The notes beneath the pieces were generated by a model that ran no database searches, had not been told where the DNA came from, and saw nothing but the letters and a program-made list of their open reading frames with translations. Both the position numbers and the translations under genes were made by a program. From Actinoplanes solisilvae (GTDB lineage Bacteria; Actinomycetota; Actinomycetes; Mycobacteriales; Micromonosporaceae): DNA of 64,000 bases. Positions within the stretch are counted from its first letter, which is position 1, and each line of letters opens with the position of its first letter. The stretch is taken from positions 124,001-188,000 of the forward strand of contig NZ_RJAC01000005.1 in NCBI RefSeq assembly GCF_003999975.1, given 5' to 3'. Positions 17,709 to 26,229 of this stretch are shown here, in pieces.

Positions 17709-20700
17709 CCGCACCATCGCTTCGGCAGCGGCCGCGGTTCGGCATCTGGAGCGACAGTCACGTGGCCGCCGACGAGCTCCAGACCCTGCTCACTACGGGC
17801 GGGCAGCGGGCGGTGATCACCAAGAGCGACCGGGATCTGGCGGTCGAGTGCCTGATCGTGCTGACCCGGCGACCGCCGTCCCCCGCTGAGCGCGCGGTCC
17901 TGACGAGCCTGTTCAACGCGACCAAGATGACCATCGCGGTCGAGCAGTCGGACGACGCGGCCGCCGACGAGCGCTGGCCCCGCGACGTCAGTCTGCGGTG
18001 GACCGGCCAGATCAAGGAGCTGTCGGCGCTCGCCGCCGACTTGATGAACCTGGTTCGCCCGACCGGCCTCGTCTTCAGCCGCCTGCCGGTGCTGCTCCGC
18101 GCTCAGGAGGACCGTCCGGCCGCCGACGTGGCCGACAACCGGGCCGATCTCGTCGAGCGGCTGACCGGTCCGGTGAGCCCTCGCGTCGTCCGGGTGACCG
18201 ACGAACTCTGGAAGGAGCTGCGCGAGCCGCGCCGAGCTCAGAGCCGGATGGACTACAGCCTGCGGCGGCTGGCCGGGTGGAGCGCCGACGAACGCAGTCG
18301 CGCCTTCGTCAATCTCCGGCTGACCCGCTCCGAGGAGCGCGCGGCGATGCCGGCCAAACCCGTGTCGCTCGACGACGTCGTGAACGACTCCCTGACGCGG
18401 CCACTGGTCCTGCTGCTGGGCGAGCCGAGCGCCGGCAAGAGCCTGCAGCTCCGATACTTCGACGCCCACGCCGCCCTGCGCTCGCTGCGGCGGCAGCCCG
18501 GAGCCGCGGTCCCCGAGACGTTCTACGTCGCTCTGAGCGACCAGCCGGCCCGCCCCGACATCTCGCTGGCCTGGCTGCGGCAGCGGTGGAGCGCGACCGT
18601 CGACGTGACCTCGTGGTGCGACTTCGACCAGTTCCTGGCCGACGGCGGCACGGTGCTGCTCGACGGGCTCAACGAGGGCGGCCTGCGCAGCCTCGCGCCC
18701 GAGGAGTGGATGTCGCAGTGGCGCGACGTGATCCAGGAGCTCTTCGAGCACGGCGCCGGACGGGCGGTCGTCAGCTGCCGCACCCGTGATCAGGCGGTCC
18801 GGATGAACGTGCCGCGCAACCGGCAGCCCACCTCGGTCACGATCCTCCCGCTGGCCAAGGAGGAGATCATCGCGATCGCCACCGAACGGGACGTCGGCAT
18901 GGCCCGCCAGCTCGCCGCCGCCTTCAGCCGGGACCCGGGCCTGGTCGAGCTCTACTCCAGCCCGTTCGCTCTCAAGACGTTCCTGGACTCCGGCACCGCC
19001 TGGGTCGCGACGACGGGAGCCCGGCTCCTCGGGGTGGGCCTCTCGGCCGCGATCGTGCGGGAGTGGGACCACGACAACTCGCACGGCCGCCTGGTGCCGG
19101 GCGCCCGGGCGAGCAGCCTGGAGACCATCGCCCGGTCCAACCAGGACCCTTGGCCCGAGCTCGAGATGATCCCCCTGATCCGGGGGTTGTGCCAGTTCGC
19201 CAAGGAACTGACCCTGCCGGTGGGCGCGGACGGGCAGCCCCGGCCGGCGATGTCGCCCGGCGAGGCCGAGGAGTTTCTCGCCCAGGCCATCCAGCGGGTC
19301 GGCGGCTACCCGGTGAACCCGCACGAGGCCCTCGAGACGGCCAAGGACCTGCACGTCCTTCAGGTCGACAGCGGGAAGGTCCGCTTCACCCACCCGTCCA
19401 TGCAACATCTGTTCGCCGCGGTCGGGTGCTCGATCGACGAACTCGTGGGACTCGCGGGTCACGAGTACGAACGCCCGCCGGTGCCGCCGATCGGTGTCCC
19501 GCCCGACGAGGTGCACCACCGCTACGAGGAGCTGTTCCGGTTCGCCGCGCAACTGCGGGGGATCGAGGTGCCGGACCGCCTGCTGCCCGTGGACCCGATC
19601 CTGGCCGCGCAGATCCTCCTCACGATCCGCCGCGGCGTGCCGGAATACACGGCCGTACGCGACCGCATCGTCACCCGGCTGCGAGCGGACCTCGACACGG
19701 TCTTCGCTCCGTCGGCCCGGATCGGGATCCTCGCTGCGCTGGGCGACCTCGGCTGGTCGCTGCCCTCGGCCGCCGACGGCGTTCCCAGCGCGGCGATGGT
19801 TGTGCCGGCGGGCACGTGGCAACTGGGTGGCCGGTCCGATCCGGAACGGGCCGAACGCAACGTGAGCAGCGAGGTCCGGTCGATCGAACTGCCGGCCTTC
19901 CGCATCTCGCGCTTCCCGGTGTCGAACGCCGAGTACGCCGCCTTCATCGACGACAAGGGGTACGAGGAGCAGAGCCTGTGGTCGCCCGAGGGCTGGCAGT
20001 GGCGCATGCGGCAGCGGGCCCACGAACAGTTCGTCGCCGACTGGCGGCGACGGCAGATCCGGCTCCGGCAGGACCATCCGGCCATGGCGATCGACCTGCT
20101 CCGGCGCAAGGAGGCGACGCCGGCCGGGGCGGCGGCCCTGGTGCGCTTCGCCGCGATGTCCGAGACCGAGATGTTCGAGTACGCCCGGGCGGTGCTTGCC
20201 CGTCCGGTCACCGCGCCCCGCTTCTGGCGCCGCAAGCAGCTCGGCAACAGGCTGCAGCCGGTCGTCGGCGTCTCGTGGTTCGAGGCCAACGCGTACTGTG
20301 CCTGGCTCAGCCGCCGTCTCGGGACCGTGGTGCGGCTGCCCAGCGAGAACGAGTGGGAGGCCGCCTGCCTGCGGTCGTGGGGAGTGCGGAAGACCACCGA
20401 ACTGGACGGAAGCCCGCGGTCCTCGTTCGGCAACACCGCGGGCGCGGGCCGGCAGGCGACCACCCCCATCGGCGCGTTCGCCACCCGGGAGCAGGCCCGC
20501 CGCAACCTCGCGGTCGAGCTCATGGGCAACATCTTCGAGTGGGTCTTCGACTATTACGCGGCGGGTGACCACGCCCGGCGCATCCTCAAGGGCGGCTCCT
20601 GGCGGCACGAGAGCTGGCGTGCGCACCCGGCGTACCGTGGCCGGGGAGACGTTGCCGCGCAGAACGACGACGTGGGATTCCGTTATGTGATCACGGAGGA

Positions 20701-20710
20701 GTTCCTGTGA
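17705..20710 (+). CDS. STAND/NACHT-like ATPase fused to a cysteine-less formylglycine-generating-enzyme-like domain
   Basis: A 1001-residue fusion. Residues about 10-115 form an alpha/beta region starting RFGIWSDSHVAADELQ, with a faintly TIR-like strand/helix pattern. Residues about 230-460 are a P-loop NTPase: Walker A GEPSAGKS (239-246), Walker B TVLLDGLNE with D320, then a sensor-like VVSCRTRD. A helical region follows. From about residue 695 to the end lies an FGE/SUMF1-like C-type-lectin fold: VVGVSWFEANAYCAWL, RLPSENEWEAA, GNIFEWV (941-947), GGSW (from about 963) and GFRYV. The Cys pair needed by true FGE is absent and the usual Cys of GNVWEWC is Val947. An approximately 100-residue insertion splits the domain. 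It probably senses a ligand and signals; the function is unproven. Confidence 0.82.
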   Translation: MTAPSLRQRPRFGIWSDSHVAADELQTLLTTGGQRAVITKSDRDLAVECLIVLTRRPPSPAERAVLTSLFNATKMTIAVEQSDDAAADERWPRDVSLRWTGQIKELSALAADLMNLVRPTGLVFSRLPVLLRAQEDRPAADVADNRADLVERLTGPVSPRVVRVTDELWKELREPRRAQSRMDYSLRRLAGWSADERSRAFVNLRLTRSEERAAMPAKPVSLDDVVNDSLTRPLVLLLGEPSAGKSLQLRYFDAHAALRSLRRQPGAAVPETFYVALSDQPARPDISLAWLRQRWSATVDVTSWCDFDQFLADGGTVLLDGLNEGGLRSLAPEEWMSQWRDVIQELFEHGAGRAVVSCRTRDQAVRMNVPRNRQPTSVTILPLAKEEIIAIATERDVGMARQLAAAFSRDPGLVELYSSPFALKTFLDSGTAWVATTGARLLGVGLSAAIVREWDHDNSHGRLVPGARASSLETIARSNQDPWPELEMIPLIRGLCQFAKELTLPVGADGQPRPAMSPGEAEEFLAQAIQRVGGYPVNPHEALETAKDLHVLQVDSGKVRFTHPSMQHLFAAVGCSIDELVGLAGHEYERPPVPPIGVPPDEVHHRYEELFRFAAQLRGIEVPDRLLPVDPILAAQILLTIRRGVPEYTAVRDRIVTRLRADLDTVFAPSARIGILAALGDLGWSLPSAADGVPSAAMVVPAGTWQLGGRSDPERAERNVSSEVRSIELPAFRISRFPVSNAEYAAFIDDKGYEEQSLWSPEGWQWRMRQRAHEQFVADWRRRQIRLRQDHPAMAIDLLRRKEATPAGAAALVRFAAMSETEMFEYARAVLARPVTAPRFWRRKQLGNRLQPVVGVSWFEANAYCAWLSRRLGTVVRLPSENEWEAACLRSWGVRKTTELDGSPRSSFGNTAGAGRQATTPIGAFATREQARRNLAVELMGNIFEWVFDYYAAGDHARRILKGGSWRHESWRAHPAYRGRGDVAAQNDDVGFRYVITEEFL

Positions 20711-20922
20711 GTCACGAGGAGGGCAAGCCGCGCGACGACCACATGCGCGGCGGGCAGATCGACGTGGAGGACCCGATCGGCGAGATCACCACCCTCGCCG
20801 AGGATCCCGACTCCGACGACGGAGAAATTCTGCGCAAGCTGGAGGAGCTGGGCGCGACCCTGTCGGCCGACGAGATCTTCTCGGTGCTGGTCCGCTTCGA
20901 CACTCCTGACGTCCTGGGCTGA
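20707..20922 (+). CDS. Small acidic protein coupled to the STAND/FGE gene
   Basis: A 71-residue, strongly acidic protein (IDVEDPIGE, LAEDPDSDDGEI) ending in a short amphipathic helix (ILRKLEELGATLSADEIFSVLVRF). Its GTG overlaps the TGA of the ATPase (GTGA), so it is co-translated. No known domain, signal peptide or Cys is visible. It could be an effector, a modulator or the ligand/substrate of the two enzymes upstream. That it is a real gene rests on the overlap, codon bias like its neighbours and a clean stop. Confidence 0.6.
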   Translation: MSHEEGKPRDDHMRGGQIDVEDPIGEITTLAEDPDSDDGEILRKLEELGATLSADEIFSVLVRFDTPDVLG

Positions 20923-21090
20923 TCTTCCGCGTGTCAAGGTCCGCGAAACCGCCCATAACGCTTCTTTCTCTGCTTTCGTTGCGTACACGAACGACAGCGG
21001 AGCGAACGTGCACCGAATCGGTGATCGCACTGGGCTCGTGCTCGCGCTACCCTGTCGGTTTTCTTTTGCGGACAGTCAGCGGAGGTTCCC

Positions 21091-21945
21091 ATGCTCAACC
21101 AGGTAGGTGCCCAGCGGCGGCTCCACCGGTTGGTGCCGGCCGGCCGGCCGGCACTGTGGCTTCCGCTGGACGACGGCCTCATCTCCGGCCCCGAGGACCA
21201 TCTGCGCGACGTCCGCCACCTGTTGCGGCCCGAGATCCTCGAGCACGTGACGGCCGTGCTCGGCTTCCGCGGCCTGCTGCGAGGCGCCCAGGACGAGCTC
21301 GTCCGCGTTCCGACAGTCATGAACCTGAGCGCCAGCACCACCCTGGTCGACCACACCCGCAAGGTCACGGTCGGGTCGGTGGTCGACGCCGTGATGGCCG
21401 GGGCCGAGGCCGTCGCCTGTCACGTCAACCTGACCTCGCCGTACGAGGCCGAGCAGCTCACGATGCTCGGACGGCACGTCGCCGAGGCGCAGAACTATGG
21501 GCTCCCGGTCGTGGCCTTCGCCTATCCGCGCGGCCGCCGTGCGGACGGGACCGACGAGAACTACCTCACCCTGCGCGAGCAGGATCCGGAGCGGTTCACC
21601 GCGCTGGTCCGCCACAGCGTGCGGGTCGCGGTCGAGCTCGGCGCGTCCGTGGTCAAGACGATCTACACCGGATCGACCGAGTCGTTCCGGACGGTGGTCG
21701 ACTCGGCCCTGGGCATCCCGGTGCTCATCGCCGGGGAGAAGCTCTCGGACGACGAGGACGCGATCAGCAAGGCGACCGGGGCGGTGCGCGGCGGGGCCGC
21801 CGGAATCGCCTACGGCCGGCAGATCTTCACGCGGCCCGACCCGGTTCCCTTCCTGTGGAAACTGCGCGGAGCCCTGGACGATCAGGTCCTCAGCGTTCCG
21901 TCCACCGCAGAGCTGACGGCTCGGCTGTCGCCGTCCCGGTCGTGA
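21091..21945 (+). CDS. Class I aldolase of the DhnA/LacD type
   Basis: A 284-residue (beta/alpha)8 class I aldolase of the archaeal fructose-bisphosphate aldolase / ADH synthase group. The Schiff-base Lys is K189 in GASVVKTIYTG, and the phosphate-binding end reads GGAAGIAYGRQIF. It may cleave fructose 1,6-bisphosphate or make an aromatic precursor (GriI-like), but the partner cyclase of the latter pathway is not nearby. The ATG has a GCGGAGG site. A possible promoter with -10 TACCCT lies at 21048-21053. Its 3' end overlaps the convergent gene by 56 bp. Confidence 0.85.
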   Translation: MLNQVGAQRRLHRLVPAGRPALWLPLDDGLISGPEDHLRDVRHLLRPEILEHVTAVLGFRGLLRGAQDELVRVPTVMNLSASTTLVDHTRKVTVGSVVDAVMAGAEAVACHVNLTSPYEAEQLTMLGRHVAEAQNYGLPVVAFAYPRGRRADGTDENYLTLREQDPERFTALVRHSVRVAVELGASVVKTIYTGSTESFRTVVDSALGIPVLIAGEKLSDDEDAISKATGAVRGGAAGIAYGRQIFTRPDPVPFLWKLRGALDDQVLSVPSTAELTARLSPSRS

Positions 21946-22354
21946 CCCGCTCCAACCCACCGTCGGCGTGGCGAACCCACGATCGCCCGTACGAGTCCCC
22001 GACCTCGAGAGCCACGTCGCCCGACCGGCCCTCGAGCTCGACCGGCAGCTGAAGGGCCCTCGTCTCGCCGGGCCCCAGGCCCAGCCGGCCGGTGGTGGCC
22101 GGGTGGCCGGGAACGAAGGCGCGCACGGTGACGGCGACGTCGTTGCTGTTGCGCACCAGGGCCTTGCGGGGATTGACCCACCAGAGGGTGACGTGTGCGG
22201 CCTGGGCGCGCTCGGCGTCGTCCAGCTCTCGGCGGCGGTCACCGCGCGCTCGGTAGTAGGTCACCGCGGCCAGGCCCAGGGACGAGCCGGTCAGCACCGA
22301 GCCGACCCAGGACGGGACGTTGCCCCAGTCCCAGTTCAGCCACCCGGTCGGCAC
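21890..22354 (-). CDS. Small single-pass membrane protein of unknown function
   Basis: A 154-residue protein starting with a Trp-rich segment (WLNWDWGNVPSWVGSVL) that leads into one membrane helix, a charged RARGDRRRELDDAERAQA helix and a C-terminal beta-rich domain. This architecture is common among uncharacterised actinobacterial membrane proteins. Its last 56 bp overlap the convergent aldolase gene, which could produce antisense interference. No function can be assigned. Confidence 0.7.
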   Translation of the reverse strand: MPTGWLNWDWGNVPSWVGSVLTGSSLGLAAVTYYRARGDRRRELDDAERAQAAHVTLWWVNPRKALVRNSNDVAVTVRAFVPGHPATTGRLGLGPGETRALQLPVELEGRSGDVALEVGDSYGRSWVRHADGGLERVTTGTATAEPSALRWTER

Positions 22355-22440
22355 CCTTCGAGGGTACGTCGTTCGCGATGACCCGAAGGCTCGTACTTTA
22401 GTGGGGTCCGGATCCCGGCTCTTCTCCGTACGATCGGGGC

Positions 22441-23547
22441 GTGCGCGAGTGGCTCCGTTCCGTGTGGCGGGAACCCCGATCGCCCGATCCGCCGGCCCGG
22501 TTGCGGCGCGACTGGGCGCTCCTCGCTGCGATCGTCGTCGCCACCCTCCTCGAAGGGCTCCTGCGCACCGATCTCGCCTCCCCGGCGTACGGGATCGCTC
22601 TTGGTCTGGGTCTGGCCCCGACCGTGCTGTGGCGCCGCACCCGGCCGTTGCTGATGGTCGCGACGGCGTTCGTGACCTGCGCCGTCGTGCCGCTGTTCGT
22701 GGGTCATCAGCCCGAGGCGGCGTCGCTGTCGTGGCTGCTCGTGCTGCCCTACGCGCTGTTCCGCTGGGGTTCCGGCCGCGAGGCGGTGATCGGCGCCGCG
22801 CTGATCCTCGCCAAGATCGCGGTGTCGGCGCCGCTGAGCGACCTGGTCCTCGGCTACGTCGCGATGGTGGCCGTGTTCGGGCTGGCCACGACCGCGCGTT
22901 ACCGGGCCCGGCTGTGGCTGCGCGGCATAGACGAGGCCAAGCTCCTCGAACGCGAGCGCATAGCCCGCGACCTGCACGACACGGTCGCCCACCACGTCTC
23001 GGCCATGGCCATTCGCGCCCAGGCGGGCATCGCCGTCAGCCGCCGGCATCCCGAGGCCGCGGTCGACGCGCTGCGGGTGATCGAGGCCGAGGCGACGCGG
23101 GCACTCGCCGAGATGCGCACGATGGTGCACGCCCTGCGGCGGGTGCAGCCGGCCGGTCTCGCGCCCAACCCCGGCCTGGCCGACGTCGCGACACTGGCCG
23201 GCGGGTCACCGGTCGTCGAGGTGTCGTTGAGCGGCGACCTCGCCGACGTCCCGGCCACCGTCGGCACGGCCGTCTACCGGCTCGCGCAAGAGTCGGTCAC
23301 CAACGCGCGGCGGCATGCGCGGGGCGCCACCCGCATCGAGGTCAGCGTCGTGGCCGAGGAGGGCGAGGTGCGGTTGCGGGTCAGCGACGACGGCGAGGCC
23401 GGCCCGGCGGGCGGCGCACCCGGGTTCGGGCTGGTGGGCATGAGCGAACGGGCCGGGCTGCTCGGCGGCGTCTGCGAGGCGGGGCCGGGTCCCGGTCGAG
23501 GGTGGACGGTCACGGCCGCGCTGCCCCGCACGGGAGCGGTTGCCTAG
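22441..23547 (+). CDS. NarL-type two-component sensor histidine kinase
   Basis: A 368-residue sensor kinase. Residues about 25-150 hold four to five membrane helices with little extracellular loop, so the signal is probably sensed in or at the membrane. The HisKA_3 phosphoacceptor is in ERIARDLHDTVAHHVSAM and the ATPase domain carries the N box (LAQESVTNARRHA) and DDGEAG/GFGLVGM motifs. The GTG start has TACGAT 6 nt upstream and no good ribosome binding site, so it may be leaderless. Its stop is directly followed by the response regulator. Confidence 0.92.
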   Translation: MREWLRSVWREPRSPDPPARLRRDWALLAAIVVATLLEGLLRTDLASPAYGIALGLGLAPTVLWRRTRPLLMVATAFVTCAVVPLFVGHQPEAASLSWLLVLPYALFRWGSGREAVIGAALILAKIAVSAPLSDLVLGYVAMVAVFGLATTARYRARLWLRGIDEAKLLERERIARDLHDTVAHHVSAMAIRAQAGIAVSRRHPEAAVDALRVIEAEATRALAEMRTMVHALRRVQPAGLAPNPGLADVATLAGGSPVVEVSLSGDLADVPATVGTAVYRLAQESVTNARRHARGATRIEVSVVAEEGEVRLRVSDDGEAGPAGGAPGFGLVGMSERAGLLGGVCEAGPGPGRGWTVTAALPRTGAVA

Positions 23548-24207
23548 GTGGAGTCCTACATCCGCGTCGTCGTGGCCGACGACCAAGAGATCGTCCGCAC
23601 CGGGCTGACCATGATCCTGAACGCCGAGCCCGACATCAGGGTCGTGGGTGAGGCGGCCGACGGGCGACGGGCGGTCGAGCTCGCCCAGCGGCTGCGCCCC
23701 GACGTGTGCCTGTTCGACATCCGCATGCCGGGCATGGACGGCATCGAGGCCACCCGCCGGCTCGCCGGCCCCACGGTCGCCTCGCCGCTGGCCGTCGTCG
23801 TGATCACCACGTTCGACCTCGACGAATACGTCTATGCCGCGCTGCGGGCCGGGGCCCGCGGGTTCCTGCTCAAGGACGCCGGGTCGGCCCTGCTCAGCCA
23901 GGCCGTGCACGCGGCCGCCGGCGGCGACGCGCTGATCGCGCCGAGCATCACGACGCGGCTGCTCAAGGCGTTCGCCGGGGCCGGGCCGGCCGGGCCGCCG
24001 AGCCAGCCGATCGACCCGCTCACCGACCGCGAGGAAGAGGTGCTGGGGACGGTGGCACGCGGGCTCACCAATGCCGAGATCGCGCGCGAGCTGCACATCG
24101 GTCTCAGCACGGTGAAAACCCACGTGACCAACCTGATGACCAAACTGGGGGCGCGCAACCGGGTCGAGATCGCCATCTGGGCGTACGAGACCGGTCGTCG
24201 CTCCTAG
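23548..24207 (+). CDS. NarL/FixJ-family response regulator
   Basis: A 219-residue partner of the kinase just upstream, with no gap between the stop and the GTG. The receiver domain has the DD acidic pair (VVADDQE), the phosphoacceptor Asp in CLFDIRMPGMDG and the Lys in FLLKDAG. The C-terminal LuxR-type HTH reads LTDREEEVLGTVARGLTNAEIARELHIGLSTVKTHV, split across about residues 150-205. Targets are unknown; self-regulation or control of the adjacent secreted esterase are possibilities. Confidence 0.94.
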   Translation: MESYIRVVVADDQEIVRTGLTMILNAEPDIRVVGEAADGRRAVELAQRLRPDVCLFDIRMPGMDGIEATRRLAGPTVASPLAVVVITTFDLDEYVYAALRAGARGFLLKDAGSALLSQAVHAAAGGDALIAPSITTRLLKAFAGAGPAGPPSQPIDPLTDREEEVLGTVARGLTNAEIARELHIGLSTVKTHVTNLMTKLGARNRVEIAIWAYETGRRS

Positions 24208-24210
24208 TTC

Positions 24211-24996
24211 TTAGTGGCGCAGGGCTTTCTCGACGGCGGGCAGGTAGGCGTCGCGGTATCCGTCGGCGGTCGGGTGGAACGGCGCCTGCGCGGCCGGGCC
24301 GCCCATCCACGGCGCGGTGCCACACAGGCCGTGCCCGGCGAACCTCGGCTGCACGTCGGCGAAGCGCACACCGGCCCGCTTGGCCGTCCGCTTGATCTGG
24401 GCGTTGAGCACGTCCACGGCCTCGTTCAGCCCGGCCCGCTTGGCCAGGCTCGCCGGCGGCACGGTGGCGCAGTCCGGCGTGGTCTCGAAGAAGTGCGCGT
24501 ACCCGGTCGTGACGACCTTGGCGTGCGGCGCCCGGCGGTGGATCGCGCGGTAGACCGCGTCGAGCCGGCCCGGCAGGGTCTCCTTGGTGAACTTCTCGGC
24601 GGTCGACACCACGGTCGCGCAGTCGGCGTCGGCGCCCTGCAGACAGGTGGCGAGGCCGCTGCTGAACCCGAGGTCGTTGCCGCCCACGGTGATCGTCACC
24701 AGGCGGGTGCGGCGGTCCAGGTGGCCGAGCTGCTTGGTGAGCACGTCGGCGGTGGTGGCGCCACTGCAGGAGTCGTACGAGAAGGTCGTGGTCTTGACCT
24801 TGGCGGCCAGCAGCGGGGCGTAACCGCCGGTGCCGCGCAGGCAGGTGGGGTCGGTGTACGGACCCGCGCCGACGCCGGCCGCGTAGGAGTCGCCCAGAGC
24901 GACGTAGCTGGTGGTCTTGGCGGAGGCCTGGGCGGCGGTCGGCACCAGCACCGCGACGGCGGCCGCGACGGCCACCGCGATCAGTCGGCGATTCAC
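24211..24996 (-). CDS. Secreted SGNH-family esterase/lipase
   Basis: About 261 residues: a Sec signal peptide (MNRRLIAVAVAAAVAVLV ... AQA) followed by a GDSL/SGNH hydrolase. The nucleophile Ser is in ALGDSYAAG, the Gly-Asn block is GGNDLGF and the catalytic Asp/His pair lies near HPTADGY. Six Cys in the mature part suggest disulfides, as in the Streptomyces extracellular lipase family. The GTG at 24996 has a strong GGAAGGGA site. It is convergent with the response regulator gene, with only 3 bp between the stops. Confidence 0.9.
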   Translation of the reverse strand: MNRRLIAVAVAAAVAVLVPTAAQASAKTTSYVALGDSYAAGVGAGPYTDPTCLRGTGGYAPLLAAKVKTTTFSYDSCSGATTADVLTKQLGHLDRRTRLVTITVGGNDLGFSSGLATCLQGADADCATVVSTAEKFTKETLPGRLDAVYRAIHRRAPHAKVVTTGYAHFFETTPDCATVPPASLAKRAGLNEAVDVLNAQIKRTAKRAGVRFADVQPRFAGHGLCGTAPWMGGPAAQAPFHPTADGYRDAYLPAVEKALRH

Positions 24997-25161
24997 ATTC
25001 GTCCCTTCCGGCGGTCCATGTCGGACCGTTCCGGATCTTCGAACGGCGCTTCTGATCAAGAGTTCAGACTTCTGACCGAGACGTGAGTCGTGCCACGGGG
25101 GGAGTTCGATCCGGCCTCCGCTCCGATCCGCGGGCTCGTCACGGCGGCCACCATGAGTTTC

Positions 25162-26154
25162 ATGAAGGCCATCTATCAGGAGAAGTACGGTGTGGTGGGG
25201 CTCGAGGACGTGGCCGAGCCGGTCCCGGCCGCCGGTGAGGTGCGGGTACGCGTACGGGCGGCTTCGATCAACGCCCGCGACTGGCACGTGATGAGAGGCG
25301 ACCCCTATCTGGGCAGGTTGATGCTGCCGGCGGTGATGGGTCCGGGCGGGCCCCGCCGCCGGATCAGGGGTACGGATTTCGCGGGGACGGTCGAGACGGT
25401 CGGCGCGGGCGTCGACCGATTTCAGCCCGGCGACGAGGTGTACGGGGACCTGGGCGACGCGCACGGAGCGTTCGCCGAGGTCGTGTGCGCTCCGGCCGAC
25501 GCGATCGAGTTCAAGCCGGCCGGGCTGAGCTGGGAGCAGGCCGCGGCGATGCCGTTGGCCGGCGGGACGGCGCTGATGGGGCTGCGCGATGTGGCGCGGG
25601 TGCGGGCCGGGCGCCGGGTGCTGATCAACGGGGCCTCGGGCGGGGTGGGCACGTTCGCGGTGCAGATCGGCAAGGCGCTGGGCGCTTCGGTGACCGGGGT
25701 GTGCAGCACCCGCAACGTCACCCTGGTGCGGTCGCTGGGGGCCGACTCGGTGATCGACTACCGGACCGAGGACTTCGTCCGGTCGGGGCGGCGGTACGAC
25801 GTGGTGTTCGACCTGGTCGGGAACCGGTCGCTGGGGGAGTTGCGGCGGGTGCTGGCGCCGGGCGGGACCCTGGTGCTCTCGGGCGGAGGGACGTTCCGTG
25901 GCCGTCCGCAGGTGTTCGGGCCGATGCGGTTGATCATCGGGGCGCAGATCGCCGGGCGCTTCGTTCGTTCCGGGCGCATTGTCGTGCTGGCGACGCCGCC
26001 CAGCCGGGAGTTGCTGGCCGGGCTGCGGGAGCTCGCCGAGGCCGGCCGGGTGGTTCCCGTGATCAACCGCACCTATCAGCTCGCCGAGGTGCCCGAAGCG
26101 TTGCGATATGTGGAGGAGGAGCACGCCCGGGCCAAGGTCGCCATCACAGTGTGA
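25162..26154 (+). CDS. NAD(P)-dependent quinone-oxidoreductase-like protein (MDR superfamily)
   Basis: About 330 residues of the zinc-independent medium-chain dehydrogenase/reductase group. A GroES-like N-terminal domain (GTDFAGTVETVG) is followed by a Rossmann domain (LINGASGGVGTFAVQIGKALG). No catalytic-zinc Cys/His set is present. It reduces quinones or enones with NAD(P)H; the physiological substrate is unknown. ATG 25162 (MKAIYQEKYG) is the most family-like start; ATG 25153 and GTG 25090 are in-frame alternatives. Confidence 0.85.
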   Translation: MKAIYQEKYGVVGLEDVAEPVPAAGEVRVRVRAASINARDWHVMRGDPYLGRLMLPAVMGPGGPRRRIRGTDFAGTVETVGAGVDRFQPGDEVYGDLGDAHGAFAEVVCAPADAIEFKPAGLSWEQAAAMPLAGGTALMGLRDVARVRAGRRVLINGASGGVGTFAVQIGKALGASVTGVCSTRNVTLVRSLGADSVIDYRTEDFVRSGRRYDVVFDLVGNRSLGELRRVLAPGGTLVLSGGGTFRGRPQVFGPMRLIIGAQIAGRFVRSGRIVVLATPPSRELLAGLRELAEAGRVVPVINRTYQLAEVPEALRYVEEEHARAKVAITV

Positions 26155-26174
26155 ATTCGCGGCGCGGCGCGGTC

Positions 26175-26205
26175 TTGCTTTTTTGTCGTACGTCAGTGCT
26201 AGTCT
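26175..26205 (+). promoter_or_regulatory. Promoter of the HEPN-imuA'-imuB unit
   Basis: An extended -10, TGC-TAGTCT (26197-26205), follows TTGCTT (26175-26180) with a 19-bp spacer. The predicted transcription start falls at or just before the LexA box, so repressor binding would block initiation. Confidence 0.55.
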
Positions 26206-26217
26206 TCTCTGTAGTTA

Positions 26218-26229
26218 GAACGGATGTTC
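26218..26229. promoter_or_regulatory. LexA-binding SOS box
   Basis: GAAC-GGAT-GTTC, followed by GA, matches the actinobacterial/Gram-positive LexA consensus (TCGAAC-N4-GTTCGA) in all eight core bases. It lies about 12 bp after the extended -10 and about 320 bp upstream of the HEPN gene and imuA'-imuB, cassette genes that are classically SOS-controlled. Confidence 0.85.

Noticed and set aside
17633..20626. A 997-codon open frame on the minus strand opposite the STAND/FGE gene
   Set aside because: It is the high-GC antisense shadow of the plus-strand gene; the product is Arg/Gly/His-rich with no domain, while the plus strand has clear Walker and FGE motifs.
17705..20922. A diversity-generating retroelement using the FGE-like domain as variable protein
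   Set aside because: No reverse transcriptase, template repeat or IMH-like element was seen near the gene.
23556..23810. Short minus-strand frames opposite the response regulator
   Set aside because: Antisense shadows of a well-supported gene, with no domains of their own.
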